From: CAWEHT01 sp963808455
GTDB taxonomy: Bacteria > Chloroflexota > Anaerolineae > CG2-30-64-16
Assembly: GCA_963808455.1 (NCBI GenBank)
Contig: CAWEHT010000196.1
Coordinates: forward strand, 1 to 11,194
Direction of reading: 5' to 3'
DNA: 11,194 nucleotides
Shown here: positions 7,176-11,194 of the stretch, in pieces
Position numbering within the stretch: position 1 is the stretch's first letter
How the letters are laid out: the number at the start of each line of letters is the position of its first letter
Translations under genes and position numbers: made by a program
Notes under the pieces: generated by a model
What the model was told of the DNA's origin: nothing
The model's input: the letters and a program-made list of their open reading frames with translations, nothing else
Databases searched by the model: none

Positions 7176-8147
7176 ATGTCGGTCATCGTGACGGGCTCGA
7201 TTGCCACAGACTATCTGATGAGCTATCCGGGCCATTTTCGGGAACATATCTTTTTCGAGGAGACGGGCAAGCTCAGCGTCAGCTTTCTGGTGAACGACAG
7301 GCAGATGCATCGGGGCGGCATCGGGCCCAATATTGCCTACAGCCTGGCACTGCTGGGGCTCCGGCCGCGGCTGATGGGTGCGGCCGGATGCGATTTCGTT
7401 GACTACCGCGCTGGCTTGAGGCGCACGGCGTGGATACTTCCCTGGTCGGCATTTATGCTGACGAGTTCACGGCGACCTACACGGTCATCACCGATCTGGA
7501 TCAGAACCAGATCGCCGGCTTCCACACGGGTGCGATGCGGCACGCCCGCGAGCTGAGCCTCCGGAGCCTCGATCCCCAGGGGGTGGAGATGGTGATCATC
7601 TCGCCCAACGATCCGGAGGCGATGTGCAAGTACGCGGCGGAATGCCAGGAGCTGCAGCTCCCGTTCATCTACGATCCCAGCCAGCAACTGGCAGCGGATG
7701 GAAGGCCCAGAGATACTGGCTTGCATGCAGGGCGCGCGGGCCCTGACCGTCAACGACTATGAGCTGGAGCTCGTCAAACGCAAGACGGGGTTGGCGGAGG
7801 CGGCGATCGTGGAGCGCGTCGGGATGCTGGTCGTGACACGCGGGGCCGGCGGCGCCAGCCTGATGGACTCCGGTCGCCGCGTGGACGTTCCGGCGGCGCC
7901 GCCCCTCGTCCTGCGCGATCCCACCGGCGTAGGTGACGCCTTCCGCGCCGGCCTGATCATCGGGCTCGTGCGGGGCTATCCCTGGCCGGTGACCGGCCGG
8001 CTGGGGGCCCTGGCCGCCACTTATGTCCTGGAACAGGCCGGCACGATGAACCATCATTACACCGTGCCCGAGTTCGTCAACCGCTACCGGTCGGCCTTCG
8101 GCGACGCGCCGGAATTGCAGAATCTGCTGCTGCGAAGCGGATCCTGA
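7176..8147 (+). CDS. PfkB-family kinase, probable adenosine kinase (two frame breaks)
   Basis: This is a ribokinase-fold sugar/nucleoside kinase. It shows substrate-side Asp12 in TGSIATDYL, the first PfkB signature GGIGPN (47-52), the lid region YADEFTATYTVITDLDQNQIAGFHTGA, VTRGAGG, and the second signature DPTGVGDAFRAG with catalytic Asp254. Between mtnA and ahcY the most useful substrate is adenosine released by AhcY, so adenosine kinase is the likely role; another nucleoside or sugar remains possible. Two breaks occur: a missing base at about 7408-7412 (RA-WLEAHGVDTSL resumes one frame back) and an extra A at about 7693 (QQLARMEGPEIL). Corrected length is 323 residues. GGAGA six bases before the ATG at 7176 decides the start over the ATG at 7164, which lacks a site. 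Confidence 0.87.
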
Positions 8148-8200
8148 CTTGCGAATCGGTTCACGAGAGTGTCTGGGTTGAATTCAGGAGGTAACTGCGA

Positions 8201-9463
8201 GTGAGCAAAGACTACGACATCAAAGACCTGGGCCTGGCTGAAAGGGACGCCTCCGCATGCAATGGGCGGCGCGAGAGATGCCGGTCCTTGACCTGCTGGA
8301 GCAGCGCTTCAGCAAGGAACGGCCTCTGGCGGGCATCCGCGTTTCCGCCTGCCTCCACGTGACCAGTGAGACTGCCAACCTGATCCGCGTGTTGCAAGCC
8401 GGCGGCGCCGACGTCGTGTTGACGGCATCCAATCCGCTCTCCACACAGGACGACGTGGCGGCGACCCTGGTCGCCCATCACGAGATGCCGGTCTACGCGA
8501 TCAAGGGTGAGGACAACGCCACCTACTACGCTCACATCAAGGCCGCGCTGGATCACAAGCCCCACATTACGATGGACGACGGTGCCGATCTTGTGAGCAC
8601 GCTGCACAAGGAGCGGCGTGAACTCCTGGAGGGCGTGCTCGGCGGCACGGAGGAGACGACCACGGGCGTCATCCGCCTGCGCGCCATGGCTGCCGATGGC
8701 GCGCTGCTGTTCCCGGTGGTGGCGGTCAACGATGCCATGACCAAGCATCTCTTCGACAATCGCTACGGCACCGGCCAGAGCACGCTGGATGGCGTGATCC
8801 GAGCCACCAATGTCCTGATCGCCGGCAAGAACTTCGTGGTGGCGGGTTACGGCTGGTGCAGCCGCGGCATCGCCATGCGGGCCAAAGGGCTTGGGGCCAA
8901 CGTGATCGTCACCGAGATCGATCCGCTCAAAGCCCTTGAAGCAGTGATGGACGGCTTCCGGGTGATGCCGATGCTGGAAGCCGCGCCGCTGGGCGATATC
9001 TTCGTGACCAGCACGGGCGACATCAATGTGCTCGACGCGCCGCATTTCGAGTGCATGAAGAGCGGAGCGATCCTGGCCAACTCGGGCCACTTCAACGTCG
9101 AGATCAACCTGCCGGCCCTGGAAAAGATGTCAAGCGAGACCAGGCGCGTGCGCGAATTCCTGGACGAATATACTCTCGTCGAACGGGCGGCGCATCTACC
9201 TGGCGGGTGAGGGCCGGCTGGTCAATCTCGCCGCTGCCGAAGGACACCCGAGCGCGGTGATGGACATGAGTTTCGCCAACCAGGCCCTTGCGGCGAGATA
9301 CCTGGTCGCAAACCATGGCTCGCTCCAACACGCTGTCTACAGCGTGCCGGAGGCCATCGACCACGAGATCGCCCGCCTCAAGCTGGAAGCCATGGGCGTG
9401 CGGATCGACACATTGACGCCCCAACAAGACCAATATCTCAACCAGTGGCGCATGGGGACGTGA
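8201..9463 (+). CDS. ahcY: Adenosylhomocysteinase (two frame breaks)
   Basis: AhcY reversibly hydrolyses S-adenosylhomocysteine to homocysteine and adenosine, using bound NAD, and so relieves product inhibition of methyltransferases. Motifs seen are LHVTSETANLIRVLQAGGADV (His53, Glu57), DDGADL (126-131), EETTTGVIRL, AVNDAMTKHLFDNRYGTGQS with the catalytic Lys/Asp pair, the Rossmann loop VVAGYGWCSRGIAMRA (near 216), and GHFNVEI. Two breaks occur. One G is missing from the run at 8244-8246, so AERGRLRMQW becomes AERDASAC. An extra G at 9178 causes a premature stop; without it the text continues TLSNGRRIYLAGEGRLVNLAAAEGHPS to QDQYLNQWRMGT. Corrected length is 420 residues, typical of the bacterial form. 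GTG 8201 follows AGGAGGT by eight bases, the best ribosome-binding site in the window. Confidence 0.94.
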
Positions 9464-9535
9464 CAGGAGCAGCTGCCGGCCGGCCTGCCATTTGACCCAC
9501 TGGTTGCCATAGCCGCTCGCGGCCCTGCATGTCCT

Positions 9536-9557
9536 GCCGGCGATTCAACTCGCCGGC
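9536..9557 (+). repeat. Inverted repeat between ahcY and metK
   Basis: GCCGGCGA (9536-9543) and TCGCCGGC (9550-9557) form a perfect 8-bp stem around the loop TTCAAC. No T-run follows, so it is unlikely to be a full terminator. It may set the relative amounts of ahcY and metK mRNA or be an RNA processing site. The rest of the 145-nt gap shows only the metK ribosome-binding site and a GCCGGCCGGC palindrome at 9475-9484. Confidence 0.4.
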
Positions 9558-9608
9558 CGACACCGGAAGTGCGTTCAAAAACCAACTTGAGCGCGGGAGG
9601 AAGCCTGA

Positions 9609-10823
<1,215 letters not shown>

Positions 10824-10853
10824 GCGAGGCATCCCTCTCTCGCCACGAGTGAG

Positions 10854-10907
10854 AAGGGGAAGGGGTCGAAAAGGCAATGAGGTCCTCTCGCCCTTTCCCC
10901 TTTTTTC
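10854..10907 (+). terminator. Intrinsic terminator of the SAM-cycle operon
   Basis: AAGGGGAAGGGG (10854-10865) pairs with CCCTTTCCCC plus the first two T of the tail (10891-10902) with one G-T pair, enclosing a loop of about 25 nt. It is followed by TTTTTT (10901-10906). It lies 30 nt after the metK stop. The long loop is unusual, but the purine/pyrimidine stem and T-run are convincing. Confidence 0.75.
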
Positions 10908-10918
10908 TGCTCGATTGC

Positions 10919-10947
10919 TTGCTCTGCACCCTGTCCTGCGGTATAAT
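10919..10947 (+). promoter_or_regulatory. Promoter with perfect TATAAT upstream of the epimerase gene
   Basis: TATAAT (10942-10947) is a perfect -10 box. TTGCTC (10919-10924) lies exactly 17 bases upstream and matches the first half of the -35 consensus. Transcription would start near 10954, leaving a leader of about 42 nt before the TTG start. It begins right after the metK terminator, so the downstream gene is an independent unit. Confidence 0.65.
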
Positions 10948-10995
10948 CGCGGTCGATTCGCGTTGATTTCCGCGTACGCCCCGGGAGGCTATCAT

Positions 10996-11194
10996 TTGCG
11001 GGCACTGATTACCGGAATCTCCGGCTTCGTGGGCAGTCATCTGGCCGAGTACCTGCTGACAAACACCGACTGGCACGTGGCAGGCACCGTATTTGGCCCG
11101 GTAACGAATATCGCTCACTTGAGCGACCGTCTGGTCCTTTATCCCGCCGAACTGTCTCTCCCGGAAACGATGCGCTCGATCCTGGAAGAAGAAC
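10996..11194 (+). CDS. NAD-dependent epimerase/dehydratase (extended SDR), cut by window edge
   Basis: Sixty-six codons are visible before the right edge. The N-terminus MRALITGISGFVGSHLAEYL is the Rossmann beta-alpha unit with the G-x-x-G-x-x-G-type NAD(P) motif of extended short-chain dehydrogenases. These include GDP-mannose 4,6-dehydratases and UDP-sugar epimerases, used to make activated sugars for polysaccharide or glycan synthesis. The following VAGTVFGPVTNIAHLSD stretch, where the second beta strand normally selects NAD(H) or NADP(H), is not diagnostic enough to name the substrate. TTG at 10996 is chosen because GGGAGG lies seven bases upstream and the motif starts at once; no ATG or GTG fits. 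Its own promoter precedes it. Confidence 0.82.
   Translation, partial: MRALITGISGFVGSHLAEYLLTNTDWHVAGTVFGPVTNIAHLSDRLVLYPAELSLPETMRSILEEE

Overview
The window is GC-rich bacterial chromosome made up mainly of housekeeping genes. The gene set and order, the SAM-I riboswitch, the sigma70-type promoters and the protein wording (for example the CTP synthase and the response regulator) are most like a Chloroflexota bacterium of the Anaerolineae/Caldilineae type. That assignment comes from recall and inference, not from a search.

Layout. (1) Positions 1-487, minus strand: the first 162 codons of a GT-C/family-39-like membrane glycosyltransferase that runs off the left edge. (2) 488-1124: a divergent intergenic region with a minus-strand promoter candidate for the glycosyltransferase, a strong plus-strand promoter, and a leader of about 190 nt carrying a perfect 13-bp hairpin ahead of pyrG. 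(3) 1125-2787: pyrG (CTP synthase). (4) 2799-5502: a probable operon yebC - ruvC - OmpR-type response regulator - ruvA, started by an extended -10 promoter. The regulator is embedded between the two Holliday-junction genes and overlaps ruvA by 4 nt (GTGA); ruvB is not in the window. (5) 5629-10907: a consensus promoter, a SAM-I riboswitch with an unusually long P3 arm, an intrinsic terminator, then mtnA - PfkB kinase (probable adenosine kinase) - ahcY - metK, closed by an intrinsic terminator. (6) 10919-end: a promoter with a perfect TATAAT and the first 66 codons of an extended-SDR NAD-dependent epimerase/dehydratase starting with TTG.

How the genes work together. MetK makes SAM. AhcY splits the S-adenosylhomocysteine left after methylation into homocysteine and adenosine. 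The PfkB kinase is well placed to remove adenosine, and MtnA acts in salvage of methylthioadenosine. The SAM-I riboswitch lets SAM shut off its own synthesis and recycling. YebC, RuvC and RuvA are a common housekeeping neighbourhood (translation or gene regulation, and Holliday-junction processing).

Main caution. At least ten single-base frame breaks (eight apparent insertions, two deletions) interrupt pyrG, the response regulator, mtnA, the PfkB gene, ahcY and metK. At each one the conserved protein resumes in another frame with no loss of family residues. This pattern fits sequencing or assembly error much better than decay, so these genes are annotated here as whole CDSs with the breaks located. 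Automatic gene calls on this window will be fragmented or wrong, including inside metK, where three insertions cancel out and hide a scrambled stretch of about 18 residues.
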